From Ligula intestinalis (lineage: Eukaryota; Platyhelminthes; Cestoda; Diphyllobothriidea; Diphyllobothriidae): a stretch of 64,000 nt of DNA. The stretch lies in NCBI GenBank assembly GCA_036362985.1, contig JAYGXS010000001.1:71824050-71888049 (forward strand). The letters run 5' to 3'. Positions 41,401-50,560 of the stretch are shown in pieces. Each line of letters opens with the position of its first letter. Position 1 is the first letter of the stretch. Under the pieces are notes generated by a model. The model saw only the letters and a program-made list of their open reading frames with translations. It did no database searches and was not told the origin of the DNA. The position numbers and the translations under genes were made by a program.

Positions 41401-43461
41401 CAGTGGCATTCTGTAACATTCCCACTTTCGCGGTAATATACCTTAGTGAGTTAATACGATCTAAAAACATCTAAATGATTTTGATGATTTTCTACTCTTC
41501 TGGAGAGTTCTGTGGGACCAGACTGTGGGAAATCCACCAACCACTGCAAACAAAAACCAGAAAGACAAAAGTTTAGGCGATCGCCGACTAGGATAGATTG
41601 TCAAGTCACATACATTCCGTTAGATGACACAGTCAGCAAAATTCACTGCGATGCATCGGTTGTTGAAAGACTTAAGCCCGTAATTCGGCTCTTTCTGAAC
41701 ATGCCCTTAATAGAAGCCGCGAACGATGAAACGCTGAATAGTACTTAAACAACTTTAAGTTTCCTAGTACATAGTAGCAGAATTGCCTTGGACTGAAGAC
41801 TGCTTTTTAAAGGCAATGCTGGAAGCCACAGATTCAAAGGATTTGCGTAACTAGCCCCAGTACCAAAGGCGACGGTTGATAGTGTCACATATTCTGCCTG
41901 GCTGTGTGGATTTTGTTTTTTCGTTGTTAAATGAAAATTTATGCTTAAGCGTAGGACAAATAAGATACTTTCCAGAATGAGTAACTTGTGGAGAAAAAAC
42001 TTACTTCTTTGTATTCATTACTCAGTCCAAGCAGTATAAAAGGGTTCCAACTACCACTGATGAAATCCTGCACACTTTGTCGGCCCTAGTAGCATTTGGT
42101 GACAAAAAGGTTTCTATGGGACACTATATATTCTTCAACACACGTTCAACGTGCCACCCTACTGGCTGGAAGTTTGTCATTTATAACTGAATACACCCAA
42201 AGGGCTTATGCTGTTTCAAAAATAACGGTTTATAGTCCGACCGACGACAAGCTAGCGATATTATGTGAGTAATTATCAAAGCGGAGCGTACTTCAAAATT
42301 CGCCCTTAACGAGGCCGGCCGCCTCATAATATGAATGTTAATACTAATAAGAATAGACTATAACTATTTTAAGCTAGTTAAGACAAACTTCCAGCTTTAC
42401 GATTTATCGATAACAGTCACCAGTCAGCTTAATTTTTGAACACAATCGGCATTCATGAATATGAGCAATATTGATACCAGAGACGACTTGTACATGCGAA
42501 CACGCAGGCAGTCGGAGATATGGGTACAATAATCTACCCAATTGAAGTATCGTCAAAGCACAGAGTACTACCAAATAAAGTGTACAAAATCATCGGTGCC
42601 ATTGAGAAACCTACAACAATGGGCTCTATAGACACAAATTTACTTATTACTCGTCGCATTAAAGATTACCCAAAGCAAATTTACTACCCGTCTGACCCTG
42701 GCAGACTTATGATTGCCGCGTGTAAACCTAGGATTTGAAGGCTTTCAAAAAATGGGAATTGGCTGCATTGTCAGGATGACAGCTTGTAGAGTGTTGAATG
42801 GTATTTAGTTTGGTGGTAGCGAATACGTATCAACGAGAAGACAAAATACAAAATCTAACTGTCTGGCACTAAAGCTGCCTATTAAGTAGATGCTGTTGGT
42901 AAAACGTGCTTAAAGGCCTGAATAAGAATTTTAAATTCATAGGTTATGAACAGACAAGGTACTGGCTAACGGGATTGACGTTAACGTCAAGTATCGAAAA
43001 GGATAACTGCCGACAACAGAAGCAAAACATTCAGCTGAACTCGGAGAATTTTAAACGAAAAAGTCTTTGATTGAATGTGCGACACGTAACTATTTTAAGA
43101 CAACATCCTACATACCGTTGCAGTTCTCCCTGGCCTTCTTCAAATTTGGCATATTTGATCCAATTCTGCATCGCAAGTCTATTTTTCCGGATATTATCCT
43201 CATAATCTTTCCGCTTTCGCAGTTGGAAATCTCTTAATTCGGCGAGATTGGTGATCTTTTGAGTCGGGGCTTGAGGGGTTACTTCGAGTTCTCTTTCTTT
43301 AGCTTCCCGGAGAAGCTGCTCGGCTGTGATTTGAACTGGGGCCGGCATTTTACTTTTCACCTAAAACAATAAAGACGAGGAAAGAAGAGAACCTTCGCAA
43401 ATTTTGCCTTCTTAGGCCGCTCCCCTGGCATTTGCTCTTCCATAACGCCTTTGCCTTCCAT
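20430..43461 (-). CDS. CRNKL1: Crooked-neck homologue, HAT-repeat splicing factor
   Basis: Eleven exons in transcription order: 43461-43393, 43360-43116, 37636-37311, 37010-36832, 36792-36631, 36394-36266, 35461-35249, 34307-34161, 27134-26940, 21895-21653 and 20855-20430. They sum to 2334 bp, giving 777 residues, with every phase closing. CRNKL1/Clf1/Syf3 is a scaffold of the Prp19-associated (NineTeen) complex in the catalytic spliceosome. The protein has [14 protein letters not shown] near the N-terminus, then successive HAT repeats ([46 protein letters not shown]) and a [13 protein letters not shown] segment near the C-terminus, then an acidic tail longer than in the fly protein. The first ATG is preferred because exon 1 adds a basic stretch (PKKAKFAK) that runs straight into the conserved VKSK at exon 2. 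Large introns hold most of the retroelements in the 20-43 kb region. Confidence 0.95.
20856..21652 (-). other. CRNKL1 intron 10, no inserted element recognised
   Basis: A 797-bp GT-AG intron (donor gag/gtagga, acceptor ctctacag). It is AT-rich with no recognisable ORF. Confidence 0.7.
21896..23300 (-). other. CRNKL1 intron 9, 3' part without recognised element
   Basis: This part of the intron precedes the LINE at about 23.3 kb. Only short ORFs are present, and no repeat family was recognised. Confidence 0.4.
23452..23700 (+). pseudogene. LINE N-terminal 2A-like peptide and PHD-like finger
   Basis: The frame reads [18 protein letters not shown] (GIEANPGP at 23524-23547), then WYCSFC, a TGA at 23569, then a [18 protein letters not shown] segment and ACPSC. 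The spacing is C-x2-C, C-x2-C, H-x2-C, C-x2-C, that of a PHD-type zinc finger. 2A-like peptides make ribosomes skip one peptide bond, and similar N-termini are known in some APE-type LINEs. This frame continues into the endonuclease. Confidence 0.6.
23698..24696 (+). pseudogene. LINE endonuclease domain (jockey-like)
   Basis: A 332-codon open stretch begins with [11 protein letters not shown], followed by an AAIQETKL motif (catalytic Glu), a [13 protein letters not shown] motif (GDFN-like, with Ala for Asp) and LGSDHLPI (catalytic SDH). This is the apurinic-type endonuclease that nicks target DNA for target-primed reverse transcription. The Asp-to-Ala change at the GDFN position suggests an inactive copy. 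Confidence 0.8.
24929..25818 (+). pseudogene. LINE reverse transcriptase domain, frameshifted
   Basis: One frame gives [26 protein letters not shown] and a HGFRSGRGT motif. A second overlapping frame continues with [14 protein letters not shown] and the [13 protein letters not shown] motif. The catalytic FADD motif is only suggested, in a third frame near 25700. The break lies near 25430. Confidence 0.75.
26224..26814 (+). pseudogene. LINE C-terminal region with Cys/His segment
   Basis: A 196-codon frame ends with the pattern [20 protein letters not shown], then [14 protein letters not shown]. This matches the C-terminal zinc-knuckle-like tail of many jockey-group ORF2 proteins, so the 3' end of the element is present. 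Confidence 0.65.
27135..27780 (-). other. CRNKL1 intron 8, 3' end with a dispersed repeat
   Basis: No gene is seen. The stretch 27500-27640 contains a short repeat also found in reverse orientation at about 43690-43850, upstream of the CRNKL1 start. Shared runs are aaaaaactccttaggc, ttttgaatg.cat and aaaaactgtc.cc.gtgg. The repeat class is unknown. Confidence 0.45.
27855..29368 (-). pseudogene. CR1-like reverse transcriptase, broken into frames
   Basis: Fragments in order: 29368-29075 ([31 protein letters not shown]), 29059-28868 ([24 protein letters not shown]), 28842-28504 ([17 protein letters not shown] and the catalytic TFADDLKLW) and 28220-27855 ([21 protein letters not shown] to the terminal KMQLDQQ). 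All key RT motifs are present but spread over several frames, so the copy is dead. Confidence 0.8.
29401..30723 (-). CDS. CR1-like LINE ORF2 endonuclease segment, open
   Basis: 440 codons, the longest open frame in the window. It carries the APE endonuclease set: [19 protein letters not shown], a CIAETW motif (catalytic Glu), [29 protein letters not shown] (catalytic Asp and Asn) and LGKSDHVVL (SDH). The first ATG is at 30723. The frame stops before the reverse transcriptase, so the element as a whole is not autonomous. Confidence 0.8.
   Translation of the reverse strand: MDRPVPDDHAIDPVGGGLSSNVKTTRTSRKRKLKCMYTNAQSLLSKLDELKITMYQVEPDVVCIAETWLSITIDDRKVALLGFQLFRKDRAGRQGGGVLTYVRHGLHMSNKTDQLVSDIEALWLTVRTPGSQALDILAVYRPPSNDPESNNSLIEKVKAFALRSNVMIIGDFNAPHIDWNLSSATGSELSFDRRLLRTVQKAFISQHVLSPTRQREGQQASCLDLVLSKAPDSVDVINCLPSLGKSDHVVLKWEYSLFSVPARSATIRRNIWRGNFNQMRTKVCSVDWREAFTGCVHEDWTVLKNVLHGLITSFCPISKMKATNRPQWLINTLKREVNRKEKLFRTYRREKTTESYNKYKALRNRVKGLVLKPRQSFESDLINRAVGNPKVFYNYIRRSTRNRDPIPLLKTDDGAEICENKAKAEHQSGFFQSVLRERSS
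31420..32480 (-). pseudogene. CR1-like LINE ORF1 with ~240-bp tandem repeats
   Basis: Reading on -, an N-terminal part ([18 protein letters not shown], from about 32460) is followed by repeat units of roughly 80 residues. Each carries [27 protein letters not shown] and a K.L..SKVDT end. Two clear units lie at about 31540-32013 and a more decayed one at about 31420. The aatttggcca anchor is at 31714 and 31951. The repeats are Thr/Lys/Asp-rich and probably disordered. ORF1 proteins of LINEs usually bind RNA; no binding motif is visible here. Confidence 0.55.
32544..32610 (+). tRNA. Degenerate tRNA-like sequence (Ser/Leu type)
   Basis: Box A-like tagccgaggtgttta starts at 32552 and box B-like ggatcgatgcc lies at 32596-32606, the spacing of a tRNA or tRNA-derived SINE head. 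The stems are incomplete and the anticodon arm is not readable. It lies immediately upstream of, and opposite in orientation to, the CR1-like LINE on the minus strand. Confidence 0.35.
32620..34160 (-). other. CRNKL1 intron 8, 5' part, nothing recognised
   Basis: About 1.5 kb between the tRNA-like sequence and exon 8. Only short ORFs, and no known repeat recognised. Confidence 0.4.
34308..35248 (-). other. CRNKL1 intron 7, nothing inserted recognised
   Basis: A 941-bp GT-AG intron (donor ctg/gtgagt, acceptor tttttag). A run catgagccccagtgtta near 34606 also occurs near 8252, hinting at a short dispersed repeat. No gene is seen. Confidence 0.5.
35462..36265 (-). other. CRNKL1 intron 6, carries a PLE-like tail
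   Basis: An 804-bp GT-AG intron (donor aag/gtatgc, acceptor cttgaag). Its middle contains a hammerhead-like motif with flanking sequence that resembles Penelope-like element ends. Confidence 0.6.
35953..35986 (-). ncRNA. Hammerhead ribozyme-like motif in CRNKL1 intron 6
   Basis: The minus strand reads ctgatga (35986-35980), a gatcc/ggaatc stem with a 5-nt loop and one bulged A, then gaaacgtc (35960-35953). The flanks ttatt and aataa can pair outside the core, giving a plausible stem I with an internal mismatch. Stem III is minimal, as described for PLE hammerheads that work as dimers. It is in the sense direction of the host gene. Confidence 0.45.
36793..36831 (-). other. 39-bp in-frame micro-intron of CRNKL1
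   Basis: Between exons ending EERQKE and starting [13 protein letters not shown]. The donor is gag/gtaggc and the acceptor tcaattaag. It is 13 codons long without a stop, so unspliced RNA stays in frame. Removal restores the family spacing between HAT repeats, so splicing is the better reading. Confidence 0.75.
37011..37310 (-). other. U12-type AT-AC intron of CRNKL1
   Basis: The 5' end is ATATCCTTTA (37310-37301), the exact minor-spliceosome donor consensus. The 3' end has TTCCTTAAC (37029-37021), the U12 branch-site consensus, with its A about 11 nt before the terminal AC (37012-37011). Joining the flanking exons gives [14 protein letters not shown], the conserved HAT sequence. No GT-AG pair nearby restores it. 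Confidence 0.92.
37673..39218 (+). mobile_element. Tc1/mariner-superfamily transposon with intact TIRs
   Basis: TIRs start CAGGGTGCCCCA at 37673 and end at 39218 with the reverse complement; 26 of the outer 30 bases match. TA dinucleotides flank both sides, fitting TA target duplication. The element is 1546 bp and sits in CRNKL1 intron 2 with only 36 bp (37637-37672) between it and exon 3. It carries one decayed transposase gene on +. Confidence 0.9.
37940..39091 (+). pseudogene. Tc1/mariner-like transposase, several frames broken
   Basis: An N-terminal helix-turn-helix region ([16 protein letters not shown], then [17 protein letters not shown]) is broken by stops. The main open part, 38427-38948, has the catalytic triad: Asp in WFSDES (38439), Asp in QQDGAKPH (38772) and Asp in SPDLNVMDF (38871), with 32 residues between the last two. 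After 38900 a frameshift leads to the C-terminal [20 protein letters not shown] and [18 protein letters not shown] transposase cuts and pastes its element; this copy is inactive. Confidence 0.8.
39830..40660 (-). mobile_element. RTE-like LINE fragment, decayed
   Basis: On -, an endonuclease tail ([16 protein letters not shown], about 40605-40555) is followed by RT pieces: [23 protein letters not shown] (with GEDAVHNE where PGEDGI is expected) and [17 protein letters not shown], near 39930-39885. The FADD motif is lost. It lies in CRNKL1 intron 2, sense to the host gene. Confidence 0.65.
40661..43115 (-). other. CRNKL1 intron 2, 5' part, nothing recognised
   Basis: About 2.4 kb with short ORFs only (78 and 72 codons on + at 41512 and 42520). 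These do not resemble known domains and lack splice context. Confidence 0.4.
43361..43392 (-). other. 32-bp first intron of CRNKL1
   Basis: The donor is aag/gttctc and the acceptor attgttttag. Exon 1 (23 codons, ATG at 43461) and exon 2 join as [22 protein letters not shown], which follows the animal CRNKL1 N-terminus. The intron contains stops in the reading frame, so it must be removed. Confidence 0.85.
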
Positions 43462-45130
43462 TTCGACGAGACAACGAAATGAACACCTGATGAGGTTATT
43501 CACACTCCCGTGCACGCCGAGTAAATTTCTATTCAGTCTGTGATAGGTTGTGGAGGTCAGAGCCTTGAACTCCCTTGTTTTAATCAATCATCACAAGCTG
43601 ATCAATTTTTCCGGGTTTAGGAACCATTTTGCTTGGACCACGTGACAATGAATTGCAGTCTCCTCACACTTAATGAATTTCCATCGAGTTATCTTACTAC
43701 CTTCATACTGCCCTCCTTTTGTTTTCACCCGCCACCTCCACGGGTGACAGTTTTTCTCCTTATATCCCTCAAATGCCATTCAAAACCCTAGACTTTCTGA
43801 AGAAGGCCTAAGGAGTTTTTTTTCACTGTGAGCCCTACTTTACCCGGTTCAAATTACTGGCAACCCAACTATTTTGAAACGTTCTGCTAAAGCAATACAT
43901 TGCATAACTTTTTGTACCAATATAATAATAAGGTTTATTTGTAAAGCACATCTTCGTTGGCGTCAAAAACTCCGGAAGGCAGGAAAAACCTTACCCAAAC
44001 CCCTTCTTTTGAGGTCATTATAGGCTTTGTTTTGGTTTTTAGCTTGGTCAATAATGCGCGAAATAAGGAGTTTGTTTCAAGTGAAAAAACCTTACTTCTA
44101 AGGTACAATTACTGTTTCATAGTAAGAAGATTTTGAGTCTGGAAATACTGTCATGTAATTTAACTGAGGTGGAGTTATGCCACGGTCAGTTTGAAGGCGA
44201 ACTAATCACCTGAGGACATCGCATCTTCCGTATGTGTGGCTCTGGTCGATGCGGAAATTACGATCTTTGTACATCGGCAGGATTTTTATAAAAAGATTGG
44301 ACGTTGCAGATGTCTGAGGTGGGTCGAGGCAGCTGGAAGCTGGTTGCGAAGCACCATCGTCATCCAAGTGCGACGGCAGATGACACTTGGCCTTTCGTTC
44401 GTCGAATATCCCATCGAAGTTAGATTGACATTTTTGCTAAAACATGATTAACATTTATACTACTGGTACGTTATAAGAGGAAGCAATATATATTTTAGGA
44501 TAGCTGTAGGAGTTCAAAGATATTCACCCACGTTTTCCTCAGTTAAACCTGACCTGACGTGACATCTGTGATCCTCTCCTCGGTTCGATAGAACCCACTA
44601 CTCCCCATGAGCGACAGTTTTTCCTTCTTAAAATTCAGAAGGGCCTTTTCTTACTGTTTGCTTTTTTTATTATTTGGTCCCCTTCATCCGATTTAGCATC
44701 GCCAATAAGCTGAGTTACACTTTTTTGAGATCACAGCCCATATTTAAATGACTAGGGACTTGAGAAATGCACACCTAAATCTACCTCAAGTTAACTGAAT
44801 ATAAATGATTGAATAAAAGTTCTTTTTTCTCTTAACCTATTTTCATTATATCTCTACCTTCTATCAGAGTAATCCGCGAACCTTCAGCCATCGGTATCGC
44901 AGTGATTTCAAGCTTAAGTGTTTATTTTTGGGAATCAACAGTCGACCAAGTATGTTATTGTTTCAGTTCATTTTGAGCCTTTGATTTCTATACTTGTAAA
45001 GTAAATTTGAGCGTGGTGTACATGTAAAATACGTAGATTGCAATTGTTCAAATTGTACTAGCGAATATGACAACTTGAGCGACAAGTTCAAGGGTGAAAT
45101 TGACTCCTGCTTGGTTCCTGCTCATTTTCA
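43462..45130. other. CRNKL1 5' flank; repeat but no gene
   Basis: This is the candidate promoter region of CRNKL1 on -. The stretch 43690-43850 is an inverted relative of 27500-27640. A 71-codon + ORF at 44236 has no known domain. No clear core promoter element was recognised. Confidence 0.35.
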
Positions 45131-46130
45131 AACATATTTTTTTGTCAAAATTTCATTTAAAGCATTCCAGTGGTGACGACGTCACAATATCTGTGAGGAG
45201 GGCATTCCACGGTATGACCACTCTAAAAGACAAGAAGGACTTCCGCCCATCAAGCCTTGCCTGTTGAACGCGCAGTATTACTGGGTGATCCAGGAAGAGC
45301 GGTTAGCTGCTCAATAGAGTGTAGTTATTGAAGTGGTTGTGAGCCTTCAATCACCATATTCACAAATTTAAAGTACTTGCGGTGTTTTTCAAAACCATTT
45401 GGGAAGCAGTGGTTCCAAGAGGACCGTCTAATATAATTATCACGGCATGAGTCTCAAACGTTGCGTTTAATCCCTCATCCTTCTAGTTATTTTTGGGAAG
45501 TCAGCTTTGTTGTTTCCACGTTACCTGCAGAGTGGTTAAGTCGTCTGGACCGGTGAAAATGTCGTGGTCAATGTGTGAGTGATGCATTGGTGTGCACTGT
45601 GTACGCCAAACTGGCGTCAGAAAGTTAGGGTGTTATGCAATTGCGATTTGGAGTAGGCCAGGGAGACAGACGGCTTTGAATGATATCTTATGACCACGAA
45701 GTGCTTTATTTGCTGGCCGAATAGTCACTACCTCGGTTGCTGCTGGCAAACATTTTTGTAAGCCTTTAGAATCGGTTTTTTGGTATCCGGTAGACAAAAT
45801 TTTCATATCAGACATTTGACCAGTGCTTGAGATAGTTTTTTGCCTGCAAACGCTCTACGTGACCTGCAGTTCAGGTTTCGATGCAAACCTTGATACTACC
45901 GGCAAAAATAACAACATCAAATGGCTGTTTTTTGAGGCAGTTGCTGTCGCATATGATTAATAGGCGTTGATCAGTAAATGAGCCTTGAAGAATATCACTA
46001 TCGGCCACTACGTCCGTCGACTGCTGGTCACCGAAATGGAAGAGATGGGTTTGGTCGGTTTAAAAGCGTCGAATCCGCTATAGGAGACTATCCCCAACAC
46101 CCATTTGTCTGACTTTGTGCAGGAGTCGCG
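45130..46130 (-). mobile_element. CR1-like LINE fragments
   Basis: At 45130-45560 the minus strand gives RLDGRKSFLSFRVVIPWNALLTDIV..SPLECFK, the usual C-terminal end of CR1-like ORF2. At 45960-46130 it gives HKVRQMGVGDS and LNRPN..PAVDG, an RT piece. The interval between is not readable. All are short and broken. Confidence 0.55.
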
Positions 46131-46730
46131 AATATGGTATTCTCCCCACCGACTGTCAGAGTCCAGCATCCTAAACAGAAAATCGCTCGCAGCCTGTAAA
46201 CTTCCTGAGACATGGAAGTTTGCGAATGTCCAACCCCATTAATGAAGCAGGATCACCAATCTACCGCACAAACTACCGACCGGTCAGTTTGACATGCATC
46301 TGTTGTAAGCTGATGGAAAGGATAATTAGAAAATCAATTTTATCACTCGATATATTTCGCCACCAAATTGGCCCAGTCCTACATGGTTACCGTGGAAAGA
46401 GCTCTTGTCTTACAATGACGAGGCCTCCGGGCCTAAAATATAATTTATTTCATGTATCGCAGCGCTAAAACGCTGGACAAAAGCCAGGGTGAAGGACATC
46501 CCGCATATGTTTTCTACTTTGACTTCACTAAGGCATTTGATCGCGTTCCACCTCAGCACCTTATCCACAAGCTGTTCGACTTTGGGATAACAGGGAATCT
46601 CCTGAACTTGATTAAAGATCTCCTGAGACACCGTAGTGCAAAAGATACTACAGGTGGCTACTTTTCAGAGTGGGCACCTGGCTAAAGTGGATTTCTACAA
46701 GGGCCACTCCTTTTAATCATCTATACGAGT
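46130..46730 (+). mobile_element. LINE reverse transcriptase fragment
   Basis: The plus strand gives PETWKFANVQP, NYRPVSLTCICCKLMERII, FYFDFTKAFDRVPPQHLIHKL (catalytic Asp in the YFDFTKAFD motif) and a decayed SGVPQGSVLGPLLF equivalent near 46690. It meets the inverted fragment to its left head to head at about 46130, and the next LINE on its right. Confidence 0.7.
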
Positions 46731-49700
46731 TGAAAGAGCGGAGAAAGATGAGACAGCTAATAATAGAGCTGGAAAAACGGAGAACCAATGGCGAGACAAA
46801 TCTCAAAATAAGAGAGGGAAAAATAGTTCAGGTCAAAAGGACATCGCTCTGGTCGAAGCCGGTAACAGTGACGGCCTAGCTCTCCCGCCACCGAAACCTC
46901 AGACATGCCCTCTTAAATTGGTCGTTTTAAATGCCAGATCACTAATTAACAAAATGCCTCTGCTCCAGACTATGGTTTTCGTCAACCACCCAGACATTGT
47001 TATGGTAACTGAGACATGGGCATCGGCCTCTGTAGCTGACTCAGAACTCTCTGTTCTAGGCTATTCATGCGTTCGGAACGATCGAAACAATGGCCGTGGC
47101 GGAGGAAGCTGCATCTATATTAAGCAGCCACTTGCATTTCTCCCGTTGGACTATCCACAATTCACAGCGGTGGAGGAGAGCTGCTGGCTACGAGTTGTTC
47201 TAAAAAACAAATACTCCTTACTTGTTGGCTGTGTTTATCGCCCACCTAATGCCAATGCAGACTACGATCTTTGTCTCTCGCAGGCATTTCATGCCGCAGC
47301 TGACTTGAATCTTAAGTATTGCTTGATTGCAGGCGATTTTAACCTTCCTGATGTGCAATGGTTTCCACCATCCGGTCCTTCAAATTTCGAGAACTTACTT
47401 GAGGCAATCGATATCGGCATGTGGGATCAAGTAGTCGATTTTCCCACTCGAGGAGCAAACATACTCGACCTAATTTTTTGTAGGGGATGCGAACCACTTT
47501 CAGTGTCATCCTTAGACGCACTTGGGAGTTCAGACCATATTACAGTTGTTAGTGAACTAGAATTGGAGGCGGATAAAACATGTTGCCAAAAGTATAGTCT
47601 TTATCATGACTTCCGATCAGCAAACATGGCTGACCTACTGGCACATCTAAACGCTCTCGACTGGTTTGAATTTTTCCAATGTTTGGATGTAAATGTTTGT
47701 ACCGATGCACTGTAAAAAGTGTTGGATCCACTCATCCTCCACTCTGTCCCCCGTAAGAAAGTAATACATGTCAAGGATGAAGTGTACCTTCCTCTGTCTT
47801 TCCGTCGTAGGCTGCGTAATCTCTCTCGTCGTTTGCATCGGCAGAACGACACTTCCATTCTGCCCTTGATCAAACTGATCTTTGAGCAGGCTGAGAAGCT
47901 CTCCGAAGAAAAGCAGATAGCCGATGAGGCTCACTTCACTGAAAATCCTTCCCTTAATGTTGCGAAACTCTTTTCGCGTACAGTAAAAGCGCAGAGGAAA
48001 ACGCAACACCCCATACTTCAAGATGCTTTAGGAAACCCCATAGCTGACGCTAAGTTGACCGCCGATAGCTTCAATGCGTTCCTATCCAAAACGTTTAGTG
48101 AAAGCTCGTTCGCTGCACCTCCGGTTATCCAGGCTTGGACGGGTGCCATACTCGAAACCATAAGTTTTACCGTCTGGGATGTGACTGTAGCCATTCGTCC
48201 TTATCGTCAATCCTATAGTCCAGGACCCGATGGCGTCCCACTTAGCCTTCTAAAAGCTAAAGCGAATGATATCTTTCCGTCTATTCTTTGTAAGGTATTT
48301 AATCTTGCTCTTGAGAGCGAAACCTTTCCTTCGTTGTGGAAGGAATCGCACATAATGCCCATTCGCAAGCATGGCCGATCGACGTCATTCGACAAGTTTA
48401 GGCCAATAAATACACTTCCCGCAGCCTAGAAGATCTTGGAGACCTTAATCAAAGAAAAGATGATGCGTCACTTGACAGAGAACAACCTGCTCAATACAGA
48501 TCAACATGGCTTTCTCGAGAAACGATCTTGTGACACCTATCAGCTCTCTTTCTTTGATTATGTGCTGCAATCTAGAGACAGTGGTTTTGCCACTTATAGC
48601 GTCCATTTTGATTTTACTAAGGCCTTTGATCGGGTCGATCATAACTTCCTCCTTATGAAACTAGCCTCCTTCTGCATAGGTAGCAAGCCTCTGAACTTCA
48701 TATCTTCCTATTTGGATGCTCGCACACAACGAGTAAAAATTTCCAATGTTATCTCCAACCCCACGCATGTGAGAAGTGGAGTTATACAGGGTAGTGTACT
48801 GTGTCCGTTCCTATTTTGCCTGTTTGTCAACGACGTTTCAGATTGTTTTCAGTATGGCAGACCCTTCGTGTACGCTGATGATTTAAAAGTCGCTTATCGA
48901 TAAAAAAACCGGCAGATCACAACATCGTGCTCGAGCTGATAAAAAAGGATCTTCAGGCCTTCGCCCAGTGGTGTTGCACATGGCGCCTCACCCTTTCATG
49001 GCACAAATGTTCCGTCATGGTTGTTGGCGACGATCATCAACCGGAATCAAGCATTGACGGCCACGAACTAAATGTCCCAGGAGTTATCAAGGATTTGGGC
49101 ATATCCTACTCTAATAGTCTCAATTTGTCAGAGCACTGTGCCCTGATAGCCTCGAAAGCACGCCGAACCACCGGATTTATCCTTAGAAATTTTAAGACTA
49201 TCAAGGTTAGAAATAGCCTTTATAATGTGTACGTGAGACCTAGTCTTGAATACTGCTCGCCCCTATTCAGTCTTCTGCGCACTAGTGAACGGAAGAAAAT
49301 AGAATCGGTGCCGCACTTCTTCACTAGAAGAGTTTTCACTACAGAACACCGTAACTTAACCTACCAACAAAGGTGCGAACTTATAAAGCTGGATCCCCTA
49401 TGTCTTCGTCGATTGCAGAAGGGTCTCTTTATACTGTTTAAACTTTTGAATGGTCAAACCTTTAATCCTCTTGAGCACTCTTGACGCGCCAGTCATCGAG
49501 GCGTATTTTTATTTCTTCCTATGGCACGTACAGTTAAGTACCGGCAATTCTTTTCAGTAAATGCCATTTCAATCTGGAATAAGCTGCCCAAAATTATTCA
49601 AACCCAGCAAAACTACCCTATATTTAAGAGAGCTATAACTAGTTTTCTACATTCAGGACAACTTTCACGAATTTTGGCTTCATGCTGAAGATAATGCTGC

Positions 49701-50115
49701 TGAAGCAGCAGCCCGCAGTCTGCTAACCCTTCAGCCGATAGTGCGCAACTTTTGCCGACAACCATTGAAGGAAGACTGAGAACACTGTGTTCTTGTGCCA
49801 ACCCTCTCCGTCTGGAACTAATGTTTTGAAACGATATGAAACAGTTCTCCTGCTGATGAGTCAACTCAGCTTACAACTGTACATTTATTCCGTTTGTATC
49901 ATACCTTTGAAGGCAAGTTTTTTTCACTTGAAACAAACTCCCTATCTCGCCCAGTATTGACAAAACAAAAAACCTGAAACAAAACCAATACTGGCTGCAA
50001 CATAGGGAGTTTGTTTTAGGTTTTTTCCGGTCTATGAGGTGTTGGAAGGCGCCCAAGAGGTGCATTACCAACCCTTTACAATTGCCTGTAAACTGGCATA
50101 ATAAACATATTATTA
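46730..50115 (+). mobile_element. CR1/jockey-group LINE, near-complete ORF2
   Basis: The end of ORF1 (ELKERRKMRQLIIELEKRR, stop at about 46877) is followed by ORF2. ORF2 has an endonuclease (VVLNARSLINKM, VTETWASAS, LIAGDFNLPDVQW, LGSSDHITV), an RT (SPGPDGVPLSLL, HGFLEKRSCD, HFDFTKAFDRV, SGVIQGSVLCPFLF, FVYADDLKVAY) and a C-terminal part to 49484. Only in-frame stops at 47713 and 48427, one at about 48901 and a frameshift soon after break it. The 3' UTR is shared with 15670-16430. Confidence 0.85.
46900..48903 (+). pseudogene. LINE ORF2, one frame with two internal stops
   Basis: The three open blocks 46918-47715, 47719-48429 and 48436-48903 are all in the same frame, separated only by a TAA and a TAG. 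Endonuclease and RT catalytic residues are all visible (E in TETW, D and N in GDFN, SDH, D in DFTKAFD, DD in YADD). Compared with the other LINEs here this copy is young or slowly decaying. Confidence 0.8.
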
Positions 50116-50159
50116 TATAAATTACATAGTGCGAGAAGGTAAAATCTGATATATTCATC

Positions 50160-50560
50160 TTTGCAGATGATCTCAAACTGTGGAGGGTGATAAAAGACGA
50201 AAGGGACTCCCAAACAATGCAAGAGGATATAAACCAGCTTCATTGTTGGAGCTAGTGCTGGTGCATTAATTTCAACCCCAAAATGTGTAGCAATGCACAT
50301 GTTATCAACAATACGCTGCAGCAATGCACCCTCACAACAATATACATTGGGATATCAAATACTTGAAACCGTCAGTGTGCAAAGAGACGTTAGCGTACTT
50401 ACCAAAGACGACCTAAGTGTCACAACACAGTGCTCGAAAGTCGCAGCGAGAGCATTGTCGGTCATGAGCACCATACGACGAACGTTTGTCAACCTGAATG
50501 CACAATACTACAGAACCGACTCCACCAAGGCCTCACCGCCACCTTTCTTGCTGTAACCCC
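50160..50560 (+). mobile_element. LINE fragment with FADD motif
   Basis: The plus strand reads [21 protein letters not shown] (catalytic FADD) and, in a shifted frame, ILETVSVQRDVSVLTKDDLSV followed by SVMSTIRRTFVNLNAQYY. This is the end of the RT palm and the thumb region. It is isolated, with no endonuclease or 3' end nearby. Confidence 0.6.
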
